Of a stretch of DNA of 64,000 nucleotides, positions 16,791 through 25,712 are shown piece after piece (the first letter of the stretch is position 1; each line of letters starts with the position of its first letter). Position numbers and translations under genes: made by a program. The notes under the pieces were generated by a model, which was not told the origin of the DNA, searched no databases, and was given only the letters and a program-made list of their open reading frames with translations. The stretch covers positions 372,001 through 436,000 of the forward strand of contig NZ_JBHLWO010000001.1 in NCBI RefSeq assembly GCF_042432805.1. The letters run 5' to 3'. The stretch comes from Olivibacter oleidegradans. Lineage in GTDB: Bacteria > Bacteroidota > Bacteroidia > Sphingobacteriales > Sphingobacteriaceae.

Positions 16791-17654
16791 ATGAGTAAAA
16801 AAGTCGTACTGATCACAGGGACCAACAGCGGGTTCGGCTGGCTGACCGCTCAAAGTGTCGCAGCTCTGGGGCATAAGGTCTATGCCACCATGAGAGATAC
16901 AGCAAGCAAAAATGCAGCACAGGCACAGGCCCTGTCCCAGGTGGAGAACATTACCGTGGTAGACCTGGAGGTAACCGATGAAGCGAGTGTCAAAAAAGCT
17001 TTCGACAGCATCATTGCCATAGAAGGAAAGGTTGATGTTCTGGTGAACAATGCAGGTGCAAGCATGTTCGGCGTGGGTGAAACCTCCACAGCTGCCGATC
17101 TACAGCGTATGCTGGACATTAACGTTATCGGTCCATGGCGACTGATGAAGCTCGCTCTGCCCGGAATGCGTGAGCGTTCAGAGGGTCTGATCATCAACGT
17201 GACTAGCGGTTTTGGCCGGGTCAGCTTCCCGTTCTTCACCATGTACTGCGCCTCGAAGTTCGGTCTGGAAGGGCTGTGCGAGGGTCTTTATTATGAGCTC
17301 AGGCCGTTAGGCGTTGATGCGGTCATTCTAGAACCGGGTGGCTTTCCCACTGAAATGGGTTCAAAAGTGCAGACAGGTGCCGATACCGCTGTCGCCGAAG
17401 GGTATAGAGCGCTTGAAGAATATCCAGGAAAGATCTTCGCAGCTATCGGCCAGCTTTTTGAGACGCATAAGCCGGATCCGCAGTACATCGCCGACGCCGT
17501 AGTTAAACTGATCGGCATGCCGAAAGGTGAACGACCGGTAAGGACAGTGGTCGACCCAACCACAGGACAGTTCATCAGTGCCATCAATGAAGGCACGCAG
17601 ATCGAATTTAATAAGACCATGGAAGCCTATGGTCTTAGGGAGCTTTTAGCTTAA
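16791..17654 (+). CDS. Short-chain dehydrogenase/reductase
   Basis: A 287-residue classical SDR: cofactor loop GTNSGFGWLTAQ, DLEVTD acidic loop, NNAGASMFG, catalytic Ser in NVTSGFGRVSFPF and YCASKFGLEG supplying Tyr and Lys. The extended C-terminus is typical of the SDR subgroup that acts on lipophilic or carbonyl substrates. It is probably NADP(H)-dependent but that was not resolved. It is the presumed target of the adjacent Crp/Fnr regulator. It resembles the partial SDR at the right window edge. Confidence 0.88.
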   Translation: MSKKVVLITGTNSGFGWLTAQSVAALGHKVYATMRDTASKNAAQAQALSQVENITVVDLEVTDEASVKKAFDSIIAIEGKVDVLVNNAGASMFGVGETSTAADLQRMLDINVIGPWRLMKLALPGMRERSEGLIINVTSGFGRVSFPFFTMYCASKFGLEGLCEGLYYELRPLGVDAVILEPGGFPTEMGSKVQTGADTAVAEGYRALEEYPGKIFAAIGQLFETHKPDPQYIADAVVKLIGMPKGERPVRTVVDPTTGQFISAINEGTQIEFNKTMEAYGLRELLA

Positions 17655-17798
17655 ACGTCTTACCCTCCTCAGGCTTTATGCCGCCCTGATCCCCCGGTGT
17701 CCCTCTGATTGAAGGACATCGGTTGATTTCATAATTCTCCAAACCAACTGAATTACTTCAGATCCTTAACCGGATCACTCAACAATAATGCTTTGTGC

Positions 17799-17824
17799 TT
17801 TGAACCGAATCACCAAATAATTGG
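17799..17824. other. 26-bp motif shared with 22901-22926
   Basis: TTTGAACC and CAAATAATTGG blocks separated by a few variable bases agree with 22901-22926 at about 22 of 26 positions. Here it lies in a 255-bp gap between two converging genes where no promoter is needed, and may be left from a lost gene. The same gap also holds a weak hairpin near 17694-17723. Confidence 0.35.
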
Positions 17825-17909
17825 GTTGTTTCGCAAAATGCATCTCTTTTTTGTAATGCAATTTTACCTTGTCAATAATGACTAGGTCTGCTTGGATACT
17901 GCAATTTAA

Positions 17910-18677
17910 CTACGAGGCCAGCCAAGCGAGTAGATCTGAGGCTTTTACCTTGCTTACAACTATCCGTTCAGGAGTTTCGACACTCAACTTGACGATGAGC
18001 CTTCGATTAAAGAAGTGCTCGGCCATCTGGACGGCGGCACGGTTGATGATAAATTGCCGATTGGCACGAAAAAACAGAGACGGGTCCAGTATAGACTCCA
18101 GCTCGTCCAACACTTCTTGGATCAGGTACGTTTCGCCTCTTTGGGTATAGGCATGTACAATGCCTCCAACCGAGTAGACAAATGCGATGTCTTTGGTGGA
18201 TATGGGAATGATTTTCTCGTTTTTGAAGACCAGTAGACTAGACTTGTAGGCAGGATGCACCAGTTGTTTAAGGAGGGTTTCCAATCCGGGCGGGATAGTC
18301 TGCACTCGGCCCCCCATCAACTGCCGCATCTGCTCATATTTGCGTAGGCCCCTGGCTAGTTTATCTTCATCGATGGGCTTTAGCAAATAGTCGATACCAT
18401 TGGCCTCGAAGGCCTGTATGGCGTATTGATCGTAGGCGGTACAGAAAATAACCGGACAGGGAGGCTGGACGGTGCGGAAGATCTCGAAGCTCAATCCATC
18501 GGAAAGTTGGATATCCGAAAGGATGAGTTCCGGTGTGGACTGATTACCCAGCCATTGGATAGCAGCTTTTACGGATGGGACGATGCCTGTGACATGCAAA
18601 TCGTCACCGAGTCGCTCTATCATTGCTTTCAAGGCCTTGGCCGTTTTAGTTTCGTCTTCGATGATCAGGATGTTCAT
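17910..18677 (-). CDS. LytTR-family response regulator
   Basis: A 255-residue regulator: receiver domain (acidic pair in IIEDET, phosphoacceptor Asp55 in LILSDIQLSDG, Lys in LLKPIDEDKL) followed by a LytTR DNA-binding domain (FVYSVGGIVHAYTQRGETY, FFRANRQFIINRAAV). Its start overlaps the end of the sensor kinase gene by 4 nt (ATGA), so the two are translationally coupled. LytTR proteins bind paired direct repeats. Targets are not evident, though the exported-protein genes just upstream of the kinase are candidates. Confidence 0.92.
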   Translation of the reverse strand: MNILIIEDETKTAKALKAMIERLGDDLHVTGIVPSVKAAIQWLGNQSTPELILSDIQLSDGLSFEIFRTVQPPCPVIFCTAYDQYAIQAFEANGIDYLLKPIDEDKLARGLRKYEQMRQLMGGRVQTIPPGLETLLKQLVHPAYKSSLLVFKNEKIIPISTKDIAFVYSVGGIVHAYTQRGETYLIQEVLDELESILDPSLFFRANRQFIINRAAVQMAEHFFNRRLIVKLSVETPERIVVSKVKASDLLAWLAS

Positions 18678-19675
18678 AGCGGGTCATTTAACAGAGGAAC
18701 GGATACGGTGAATGCGTGAGCGGTTTTCAACACCTCGATTTCTTGACCAGCTAGCAGGCGGTAGCGCTCGCGGATGTTGTCCAATCCGGTGCCCAGGCTG
18801 TCTCCCTGTGTAGGTTTCGGTTGCAGGGAGTTGCTGACGGTAAGCCGGTTGGTATCCGTGGCGTTGATTTGCAGGTGCAGGGGTACTTCGACATCGGCGA
18901 CATTGTGCTTGACAGCGTTTTCGATGAGCACTTGCAAGGTCATGGGCGGTAGTTTCATGCCGAGGAATTGCTCAGTGATGTCGATATCTACGAACAAAGC
19001 GTGCTCAAACCGTTCCTGAAGGATATATAGGTAGGACCGGGCGAAATCAAGCTCTGCACGGAGGTATACAAGATCGGCCATGCGGTTATTCAGCAGGTAG
19101 CGGTATACGTCAGCGAGGCGTTGGATAAATTGGCGCGGTGCGCGTTCATTGATCATACTTTGAAGTGTGCCCAACGAGTTGAACAGGAAATGTGGACTCA
19201 CCTGTTCCTGCAAGAGACTGAGCCGCGCTTGCAGGTTTTCTTTTTTCAGCCGTTCGTTTTCTAACCTAGACCGTTGGGTCACTTCCGCCATTCGTAACAA
19301 GTAGACGATATAATACAGGAACCCGCCTAATACCATCCCCCGCATCAGGAGTAAAAAATATACGACGCGCATGCCTCGTGGTAGTGCTGCTACCCGTCCG
19401 CGGATTTCACCGATATCCTGAATGCTATAAAAAACAACTAACGAAATACACATGCATGCTGCAATGGCAATAGCGGCTTTCCACCCGTGCCACCGTGGCT
19501 TATCTAGCTGTATGACACTTTGTATCACTAGCCAACTCAGGAATACGTTAACAAAAGAACCGGCAAAAGTGAGCAATGAGGAAGCTGTTTCTTCCCGGTA
19601 GCTGCGCAGCACGTAGCCTAGGAGTGCAATAAACAGAGAAATAATAGACCCGGTGAGGGGGTATAGTCGCTTCAT
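18674..19675 (-). CDS. LytS-type sensor histidine kinase
   Basis: A protein of about 333 residues with four predicted transmembrane helices in residues 8-125, a short coiled coil, then the His_kinase domain with QVSPHFLFNSLGTLQ (His162) and the ATP-binding MTLQVLIENAVKHNV. The ATG at 19675 (MKRLYPLTGS) was chosen because it puts the first membrane helix near the N-terminus; an upstream ATG at 19726 is in frame. It is the partner of the overlapping LytTR gene. Confidence 0.88.
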   Translation of the reverse strand: MKRLYPLTGSIISLFIALLGYVLRSYREETASSLLTFAGSFVNVFLSWLVIQSVIQLDKPRWHGWKAAIAIAACMCISLVVFYSIQDIGEIRGRVAALPRGMRVVYFLLLMRGMVLGGFLYYIVYLLRMAEVTQRSRLENERLKKENLQARLSLLQEQVSPHFLFNSLGTLQSMINERAPRQFIQRLADVYRYLLNNRMADLVYLRAELDFARSYLYILQERFEHALFVDIDITEQFLGMKLPPMTLQVLIENAVKHNVADVEVPLHLQINATDTNRLTVSNSLQPKPTQGDSLGTGLDNIRERYRLLAGQEIEVLKTAHAFTVSVPLLNDPL

Positions 19676-19869
19676 GGTACAAAGGTACTGTTTTGGCAGA
19701 CAGGAAGGTTTACCCGTGATAATCAAACGGACAAAAAGGCCGATGAACGGAAAGCTGTGAGGCTAATCCTATGTTCGGTAATGACCTGTTCATCTCGATA
19801 TGTGGCCGTTTCATACCAAAGTGGTCTACTTCCTCGGGTCCGCAATGTCGAAACAACCATAACAGAAAT

Positions 19870-20175
19870 ATGAATATCATGAAGAAACTAATTATCCCCT
19901 TGACACTGGTACTGGGTACCATCGTCTCCGAAGTAAATGCACAGGTTGTTGTAGTAAGACGGCCGGTGCGCCGGGTGGTTGTAGCTCCGCTTCCGCCGGC
20001 AAGAATGACCGTGGTAAGGCCGTTGCCCCGTGTGATCGTAACCCCAAGGCCGGTAGTGGTAGCGCCGGCTCCGGTGATTATAACGCCAAAGCCGGTAATA
20101 GTAGCTCCCTTCCCTGTTCAGCCGCTGTCGTCAACAACGGTCGTCCGAAGGAAGACTGTCATTTACAAACCTTAA
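19870..20175 (+). CDS. Exported Val/Pro-rich repeat protein
   Basis: From the ATG at 19870 (or 19879) the product is about 100 residues: a signal peptide ending VNAQ, then a low-complexity mature part of alternating VVV, RP and PAPV/TPKPV repeats, ending RRKTVIYKP. It is very basic. Such Bacteroidota proteins may associate with the cell surface, but no function is known. Longer upstream reading gives no sensible N-terminus. It is divergent from the LytS kinase gene. Confidence 0.55.
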   Translation: MNIMKKLIIPLTLVLGTIVSEVNAQVVVVRRPVRRVVVAPLPPARMTVVRPLPRVIVTPRPVVVAPAPVIITPKPVIVAPFPVQPLSSTTVVRRKTVIYKP

Positions 20176-20332
20176 TCATAGCATGCAAGAGTCATCTTAC
20201 AGGATAGAAGCGGCCGGTGATTTGCTACGGATACAGTTTCCTCTCATCGGGCAATCTGTCCGTTTCATCATCATTTTATATTAAACATGTTTCGATTCCT
20301 TCGAGCTTTGCATCAATAAATAGTAATATGAT

Positions 20333-20707
20333 ATGAAAAAGAACGTCTTAAAATGGGTGTTAATATTGGTCGTCAGTGGCCTTACCACCGGTGCATTCGC
20401 ACAATCGAAGCTCACCAATGAGCAGAAGGAAGAACTGTTGGCGAAGATGGAGCAATACCGGGCCGAATTGAATCTATCGGACCAACAGCAGGAGCAGGTG
20501 AAATCAATCAATGCCACATACTTCGAAGGACTGGCCGGGCTCAAGGCATCGAACGGTTCCAAATTGTCGAAGTTCAAAATGTATCGAACGCTTAGCGAAA
20601 CGCGCGATGAGCAAATGAAGCAGGTGCTCGACGGGAATCAGTACAAACGCTACAAGGCGATGCAGAAAGAGATGAGGAGTGAATTAAAAAGTCGCAAAAA
20701 ATCATGA
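20333..20707 (+). CDS. CpxP/Spy-like exported helical protein
   Basis: A 124-residue protein with a signal peptide (AFAQS) and a Lys/Glu/Gln-rich helical mature domain with repeated LNLSDQQQEQVKSIN and LSETRDEQMKQVLDGNQYK, similar in spacing to LTxxQ-motif chaperones and the DUF4890-like proteins of Bacteroidota. Its stop overlaps the esterase start by 4 nt (ATGA), so they are translationally coupled. Inference: a periplasmic chaperone-like accessory. Confidence 0.65.
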   Translation: MKKNVLKWVLILVVSGLTTGAFAQSKLTNEQKEELLAKMEQYRAELNLSDQQQEQVKSINATYFEGLAGLKASNGSKLSKFKMYRTLSETRDEQMKQVLDGNQYKRYKAMQKEMRSELKSRKKS

Positions 20708-21672
20708 ACGCGAAGAGATATATCCGTTTAGCGCTACTGATAGTGCTGCCATTTTTTTTGTTTGGTGGATGTGCTGACGAAGCGCCCGATCCAGCTCCCC
20801 GTTACCCATGGAGAGATTGGATGGATTGGGAGCGCCTTGTCGACTGGGATACCCTGACAGTAGGCGGCCGTGCACGCACGTTCAATGTGCACCTGCCGCC
20901 CCAATATGAAGAAGGCGATACCCTGTTTCCACTGGTCATCGGGCTGCATGGCACAGGAGGCAGTGCAGTACAGTTTGACCGTCACTACCATCTCTCTGAG
21001 AAAGCCGACGAAGCGGGATTCGTAGCCGTTTATCCCAACGGCGTCAGGAGCGATGGCCGTCTCGGCATACGTACGTGGAATGCCGGATCGTGCTGCGATT
21101 TTGCGATGCGCGAAAATGTGGACGACGTGGAGTTCATCAGCGAGCTCATCGACAGATTGATCGAGACATACCGCATCGATGCCAAACGCATCTATGTGAC
21201 CGGCATGTCCAACGGCGGAATGCTCGCCTACCGGCTGGCTGCGGAGATTCCTGAAAAGATTGCCGCCATAGCGCCCGTGAGCTGCACGATGGTGTTCGAC
21301 CCTCCGGCCGAACAATCGCGTCCGCTGCCTATCATCCACCTGCACTCCGTGCTGGATGAGATTGTCCCCTATGAAGGCGGCACAAACTCGCTGGGGTACC
21401 ATTTCGCACCGGTTGATTCGGTACTGAACGTATGGGCGAAACGGAACGGTTGCCTGCCGAACGCCCAGGTGGTTGTTGATAACGACCGATACACACAGAT
21501 GCAGTGGGTGGATGAAACCGGCTCGCCGCTTATCATGCACTATGTCACCGCGGACGGCGGCCACTCATGGCCGGGAGGCGAGCAGGTACGGCCCGGTGCT
21601 GCACCGCCATCCGCTGCGATAGATGCAAACGATTTGCTATGGGATTTTTTTGAGCGTTTACGCATCCCATAA
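20704..21672 (+). CDS. PHB-depolymerase/feruloyl-esterase-like lipoprotein
   Basis: A 322-residue exported protein. The N-terminus ends in the lipobox FGGCADE. The catalytic domain is of the LpqC/CE1 type: VIGLHGTGGSAVQFD oxyanion region, nucleophile elbow GMSNGGMLAYRLA (Ser), an Asp in HSVLDEIVPYEGG, and His in TADGGHSWPGG. Family members hydrolyse polyesters or feruloylated polysaccharides; the real substrate here is open. It is coupled to the CpxP-like gene. Confidence 0.82.
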   Translation: MNAKRYIRLALLIVLPFFLFGGCADEAPDPAPRYPWRDWMDWERLVDWDTLTVGGRARTFNVHLPPQYEEGDTLFPLVIGLHGTGGSAVQFDRHYHLSEKADEAGFVAVYPNGVRSDGRLGIRTWNAGSCCDFAMRENVDDVEFISELIDRLIETYRIDAKRIYVTGMSNGGMLAYRLAAEIPEKIAAIAPVSCTMVFDPPAEQSRPLPIIHLHSVLDEIVPYEGGTNSLGYHFAPVDSVLNVWAKRNGCLPNAQVVVDNDRYTQMQWVDETGSPLIMHYVTADGGHSWPGGEQVRPGAAPPSAAIDANDLLWDFFERLRIP

Positions 21673-21826
21673 TGTGCGATTTTGGTCTGAATCGTACGGG
21701 ATACCAGAAGCGGAACAAAACTGCTTAATTTCAAAAGTTTTGATAGTACCTATAACTTCAGAAGCACTACTGGTTTCATAGTAATCGGGTAAAACCAATA
21801 GGTTTTTACATACTAGCGAGCAATGT

Positions 21827-21870
21827 CCCGTTCAACATTTTTATCTATCTTTGATTTGGTGTTGAATGGG
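21827..21870. promoter_or_regulatory. Inverted repeat before the AraC gene
   Basis: Arms CCCGTTCAACA and TGTTGAATGGG (10 of 11 paired, 22-nt spacer) lie 76 bp before the AraC start in a 273-bp gap. It could be an operator or an RNA stem. Nothing else is visible in this gap. Confidence 0.4.
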
Positions 21871-21945
21871 CATGCTTTGTTTAATCTCATAGGCTATCGA
21901 AGTCATATTAGTTAAGTTACCTGATATTTAAAGGATTATCTAAGA

Positions 21946-22797
21946 GTGGTTACTGATTACAAAAAATTCGACTTATTCGGGAAGACATTTATCCAAAAAG
22001 TGGACTTAAAACCACCTTTTGAGTTTGCCTTCCCCGTGGCCGAGCAGGCTTGCTTCTTATATATGCTGAAAGGTGAGATGGAATACCAATCAGCAGACGA
22101 TCAGTTGAAGATACCTACCCATCACTCCTTGTTGCTTAACTGCATCAACTCGGGCAAACAGATACATGATACCGGTTCGGATAGCGAAGGTGAGATCGTT
22201 ATTGTCACTTTCCATCCGGATATACTGAAAAAAGTTTACGATAAAGAAATCCCACTAATCTTTAAGCCAGCTAATCGGGTAACTAATCAGTCCAGAAAGG
22301 CAATCAACAACGACTTTTTGATTCATAAATATATTGAAGGATTGCTCTTTTATTTTGAAAATCCATCGTTGGTCAATGATGAAATTTTGGTTTTGAAGCT
22401 AAAGGAAATCATACTTTTATTATCGCAAACGCAAGATGCGGAAACGATACAAGTCATCCTATCGCAACTTTTCTCGCCGGCAACCTATACCTTCAAGCAG
22501 ATTATAGAAGCCAATCTATTTGAACAAGTCGGTGTAGAGGATCTGGCGCAAAAAGCCAATTTGAGCGTTTCTTCGTTTAAAAGGGAATTTAAAAAATTAT
22601 ACGACGATTCGCCTGCCAATTATATCCGAACGAAACGATTGGAAAGGGCTGCCGAATTGCTTTCGGTTTCTAATGAACGGATTACAGACATTGCGTTTGA
22701 TTGTGGATTCAATGACTTGGCAAATTTCACGAAAAGTTTTCACGACAGGTATAACGTTTCCCCCTCAAATTTCCGCCTAAAAATAAAAGAAGGCTGA
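21946..22797 (+). CDS. AraC-family transcriptional regulator
   Basis: A 283-residue protein from a GTG start at 21946 (VTDYKKFDLFG); a later ATG would truncate the sensor domain. Residues 1-170 form a cupin-like sensor and 185-283 the AraC double HTH (VEDLAQKANLSVSSFKREFK and ITDIAFDCGFNDLANFTKSF). It probably controls the downstream membrane protein, whose promoter region carries a conserved motif. Confidence 0.88.
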   Translation: MVTDYKKFDLFGKTFIQKVDLKPPFEFAFPVAEQACFLYMLKGEMEYQSADDQLKIPTHHSLLLNCINSGKQIHDTGSDSEGEIVIVTFHPDILKKVYDKEIPLIFKPANRVTNQSRKAINNDFLIHKYIEGLLFYFENPSLVNDEILVLKLKEIILLLSQTQDAETIQVILSQLFSPATYTFKQIIEANLFEQVGVEDLAQKANLSVSSFKREFKKLYDDSPANYIRTKRLERAAELLSVSNERITDIAFDCGFNDLANFTKSFHDRYNVSPSNFRLKIKEG

Positions 22798-22900
22798 GAA
22801 AGGGTATGGGCCTTAACATCCCATTTCAGCATTTTTTATTATGCGGTTTTCTATCAATGCCTTTGCGCAAAATGCGTGGCAAACGAAGCTTACCTCGATT

Positions 22901-22926
22901 TTTGAACCAAATTGTCAAATAATTGG
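22901..22926. promoter_or_regulatory. Motif TTTGAACC..CAAATAATTGG, candidate AraC site
   Basis: It lies about 35 bp upstream of a TAATTTTG -7 box in front of the membrane protein gene and just after the AraC gene, the expected activator position. A similar 26-bp stretch is at 17799-17824. Confidence 0.4.
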
Positions 22927-22960
22927 CCTAATCTACAAATTCATCCGGTTTCGGACGGTT

Positions 22961-22968
22961 TAATTTTG
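22961..22968 (+). promoter_or_regulatory. Candidate -7 box TAATTTTG
   Basis: Exact TAnnTTTG match, 37 nt before the start at 23005. No good TTTG -33 is present, which would fit an activator-dependent promoter. Confidence 0.45.
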
Positions 22969-23004
22969 CACTATTAATAATTGTTAAATTTTAAAATTAA
23001 ACTC

Positions 23005-23493
23005 ATGGGACTATCACATTTAGGTATTTTTCATACGGTTATAGGTGTAGCAGCTATTATTGCCGCCATTGTATCTTTAATAAGAAGAGGTAAAATAGAT
23101 CTCAGCCAATTGAGTGGCAAGATCTATTTTTATTTCACCTTAGTTACATCGTTAACAGCTTTAGGATTATCCAGTGTTAAAGGCGTCAATCCGGGGCATA
23201 TTCTTGCACTGTTAATTGTTATATTGATTTCGGTGGCGTACTATCTTTACGCAAAAAGATCGGGAAACAATCGATCGCGTTTTATTGAGAATTTTTTTCT
23301 TACGTTCAGCTTTTTCCTGTCCCTGATTCCAACGGTTAATGAAACTTTTAACCGTATCCCGATAGGTCATCCGTTGGCCAATGGACCGCAAGACCCATTA
23401 ATCGGAAAAACCCTGCTCATCCTTTTTGTGCTGTTTGTGATCGGTTCTGTTTTGCAATTCAGGAAGCAAAAGAGCATAAATAAAGTGGTGTAA
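23005..23493 (+). CDS. Small multi-pass membrane protein
   Basis: About 162 residues starting MGLSHLGIFHTVIGVAAIIA, with four to five hydrophobic segments separated by short basic or polar loops, and the motif ETFNRIPIGHPLANGPQDP between the last two. The ATG at 23005 is preferred to the upstream TTG at 22981. I recall similar proteins in Sphingobacteria near AraC genes, but no function is established. It is expected to be controlled by the adjacent AraC protein. Confidence 0.65.
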   Translation: MGLSHLGIFHTVIGVAAIIAAIVSLIRRGKIDLSQLSGKIYFYFTLVTSLTALGLSSVKGVNPGHILALLIVILISVAYYLYAKRSGNNRSRFIENFFLTFSFFLSLIPTVNETFNRIPIGHPLANGPQDPLIGKTLLILFVLFVIGSVLQFRKQKSINKVV

Positions 23494-23594
23494 GCTTGAA
23501 TTTTTTATTGACAAAAGTTTAAAACAAGTGCTTTATTTAGTAGCACGATTAGATGAATTTATAGTCTATTCTTGTCGACCGAAAATTGAGAAAC

Positions 23595-23631
23595 ATCAAG
23601 CGAAGGGGAATTTCATCGGTCTTCGCTTGAT
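23595..23631. terminator. Hairpin between converging genes
   Basis: Perfect 11-bp arms ATCAAGCGAAG and CTTCGCTTGAT with a 15-nt loop sit in the gap between the membrane protein (ends 23493) and the NmrA-like gene (ends 23651). There is no long T-run; a bidirectional transcription stop is the likeliest role. Confidence 0.5.
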
Positions 23632-23650
23632 CGACTCATACAAGTTTGAG

Positions 23651-24562
23651 TTAACTTTGCAAAGTAAGTATATTTGTCTTCGCCCATTCTCGGATACCAA
23701 TTGTGGGTATCCTCCATTGATAATTAAATGTCTTTTCCATCGGCCAGGTTACTCCAGGATGCGTGAATACCATACGATATTTATTAAAAACATCATCTGG
23801 TCTTTGTTCTAAAGCTGAGGACAGGTGCGCCTTGCTCCAAAGAATACGCTCAAAAGTGGTATTGAAGACGGCTTCTACCTCTTCGGCAATTTGTGTAAAG
23901 GTTGCCGTTTCACCCGAAACAAATACAACTTCATTTACAATTTCCGGTTGATGAAATAGTACCTCAATGGTTAGTTTTCCAATATCCTCGCAACAGGTTA
24001 GGGTCAATGAATGGTTCCAATCTCCCAGTGCGTGGACGACCTTATTCTCAAGGCTGATGACCCCGAAATCTTCGCGAAACAAGAAACTAGTGATCATGCC
24101 GGTAGATACAATTACCCATTGTGTTCGGTCTTGGGCTCGCAGAAGGTCCCTGACGTCAAGCTGCTCGTCAAAAACCGGCTGTGCGCTTCCTCTCCCGATC
24201 TGATCATAATCCGCTCCAAATTGCCAGGGCACGTAACGCCTGACACCGGCTTGTAGCACAGCTTCGGTAATTTTTATCTGCATACCTTTTCCGATTGAAA
24301 AACCACTGCAGCAGATTATGGTATCATAACGACCAAAAACCTCTGCCAATTCCGTCACCTCACTCGTAAGGAGGTCTACCGCCTCCAATTTTACATTTCG
24401 GAATTGCGTATGTTGTTTGAAATCTTGAATGACCGCTCCAGAGGGCCGTACCAATGCGGCAACGGTCAGATCCAGTTGGTATACATCTTGATAATCATGT
24501 AAGGCCTGCAACATGGATAGGCCAACTTCGCCCGTTCCGATTACTAAGAATGAATTTTTCAT
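23651..24562 (-). CDS. NmrA/isoflavone-reductase-like NAD(P)-binding protein
   Basis: A 303-residue protein with an N-terminal Rossmann motif (VIGTGEVGLSMLQAL), a second-strand region LTVAALVRPSG, and the body of the NmrA/PCBER family (CCSGFSIGKGMQI, YVPWQFGADYD). Related fungal and bacterial proteins are aromatic alcohol reductases or redox sensors. An atypical-SDR reductase is likely. It lies convergent with the membrane protein, and the AraC gene upstream is on the same strand. Confidence 0.78.
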   Translation of the reverse strand: MKNSFLVIGTGEVGLSMLQALHDYQDVYQLDLTVAALVRPSGAVIQDFKQHTQFRNVKLEAVDLLTSEVTELAEVFGRYDTIICCSGFSIGKGMQIKITEAVLQAGVRRYVPWQFGADYDQIGRGSAQPVFDEQLDVRDLLRAQDRTQWVIVSTGMITSFLFREDFGVISLENKVVHALGDWNHSLTLTCCEDIGKLTIEVLFHQPEIVNEVVFVSGETATFTQIAEEVEAVFNTTFERILWSKAHLSSALEQRPDDVFNKYRMVFTHPGVTWPMEKTFNYQWRIPTIGIREWAKTNILTLQS

Positions 24563-24599
24563 CTTTGATCTATTTACGTATTGAGAATTATTTCTGACG

Positions 24600-24607
24600 C
24601 AAAGTTA
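24600..24607 (-). promoter_or_regulatory. Candidate -7 box of the NmrA-like gene
   Basis: Reads TAACTTTG on the minus strand, exact consensus, 37 nt before the ATG at 24562. Confidence 0.45.
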
Positions 24608-24661
24608 TCCCGATAAAAAAGGTATTAAGGTGCAAGAAAACTGTTAATAACTGCAAAAATC

Positions 24662-25555
24662 CTAGGTCGTTCGATAAACAAGTGGAGTCGTTTTGGTAAG
24701 TTTCTTATAAAAGTTCACAAAATGGGGTGTTTCCTGAAAATTTAAACACCAAGCAATCTCTTTTACAGAGTAGTTTGTATGCTTTAAAAGTATATTAGCT
24801 TCTTCAATAATACGTTCATGAAGGATGTCACGAGTTGTTTTCCCCGTTATCTTTTTAAGCGTTTGATTCAGGTGATCGACAGTTGTGTTGAGCAAACCAG
24901 CAAAATAGGCTGGTGTCTTACCCACTAATGGCTTTTGCAGGCTGATGTCTAAAAAGGTGTTTTCGACCAGTTTGAAGAAGCGTTCGTCAAGCGTATCCTC
25001 CATATAAAGAGAAGGAAAATTATTGCTTTTAATTGATTTCTGTATGTAATGGATGATATCAAACACACGGTTGCGGATCAGTTGTTCTTTAAAGAAATAA
25101 TCTGAATCTTTCTCCTGTTCTATCTCCAACATTATTTGGGACAAAAACAGGTATTGCTCTTTGCTTAATGGTTGGGTGTAAATCTCTCGATCTTTAAAGA
25201 CAGGCCAATTAGAGAGGTTCAGCTTGGCTGTTCCCCTGAGAAAGCTTCCGCTGCACACACAATAGTCACCAACGAAGTTTTCATCATCGGTCGAAAAGCT
25301 AGATCGTGTCATAGGCTCCGTAAAAACGATTGTATAACCAGAGATAGGAACTTCTACATTATTAGAATGGTATTTGGCCGTACCATTGAGCAGGGCAATC
25401 TTATAAAACGGCTTGCGCTGCAATCGTTCGCAGGCAGATAAATCTTTTTTAAGATCTTCCCAATGAAGAACATCGAAATGCCCTAAAAAGAATTGCTCAT
25501 CGGGATAAGATCTATGAACATATTGATCATAAAAAATTTCAATCTCTCTATGCAT
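24662..25555 (-). CDS. AraC-family transcriptional regulator
   Basis: A 297-residue regulator: N-terminal cupin-like domain (FYKIALLNGTAKYHSNNVEV) and C-terminal HTH (FAGLLNTTVDHLNQTLKKIT and VKEIAWCLNFQETPHFVNF). The AraC consensus GF is replaced by NF in the second HTH, which is tolerated in the family. It lies 99 bp upstream of the NmrA-like gene in the same direction and is its probable regulator. Confidence 0.87.
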   Translation of the reverse strand: MHREIEIFYDQYVHRSYPDEQFFLGHFDVLHWEDLKKDLSACERLQRKPFYKIALLNGTAKYHSNNVEVPISGYTIVFTEPMTRSSFSTDDENFVGDYCVCSGSFLRGTAKLNLSNWPVFKDREIYTQPLSKEQYLFLSQIMLEIEQEKDSDYFFKEQLIRNRVFDIIHYIQKSIKSNNFPSLYMEDTLDERFFKLVENTFLDISLQKPLVGKTPAYFAGLLNTTVDHLNQTLKKITGKTTRDILHERIIEEANILLKHTNYSVKEIAWCLNFQETPHFVNFYKKLTKTTPLVYRTT

Positions 25556-25712
25556 CGTTTAAATATAAGAAATAACCGGTAGGTGCACAATAACTCAATT
25601 GCTTCGTACTTCTCCGGTGATAACTGTAACGAAATAGCTATGAGAGCCAATGTTCCTAATAATATAGACAAATGGCTTAAAGAAAAATTGGAATAAGGCC
25701 TTATTGATAGCT
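25556..25712. other. Gap with no supported gene
   Basis: Between the AraC start and the decayed exported-protein gene. Short open frames exist on both strands (for example a plus-strand peptide ending NNIDKWLKEKLE), but none has recognisable homology. It may be further debris of the neighbouring pseudogene locus. Confidence 0.4.

Noticed and set aside
17694..17723. Hairpin CCGGTGTCC..GGACATCGG after the SDR as a terminator
   Set aside because: The stem needs a mismatch and is not followed by a T-run; too weak to list as a terminator on its own.
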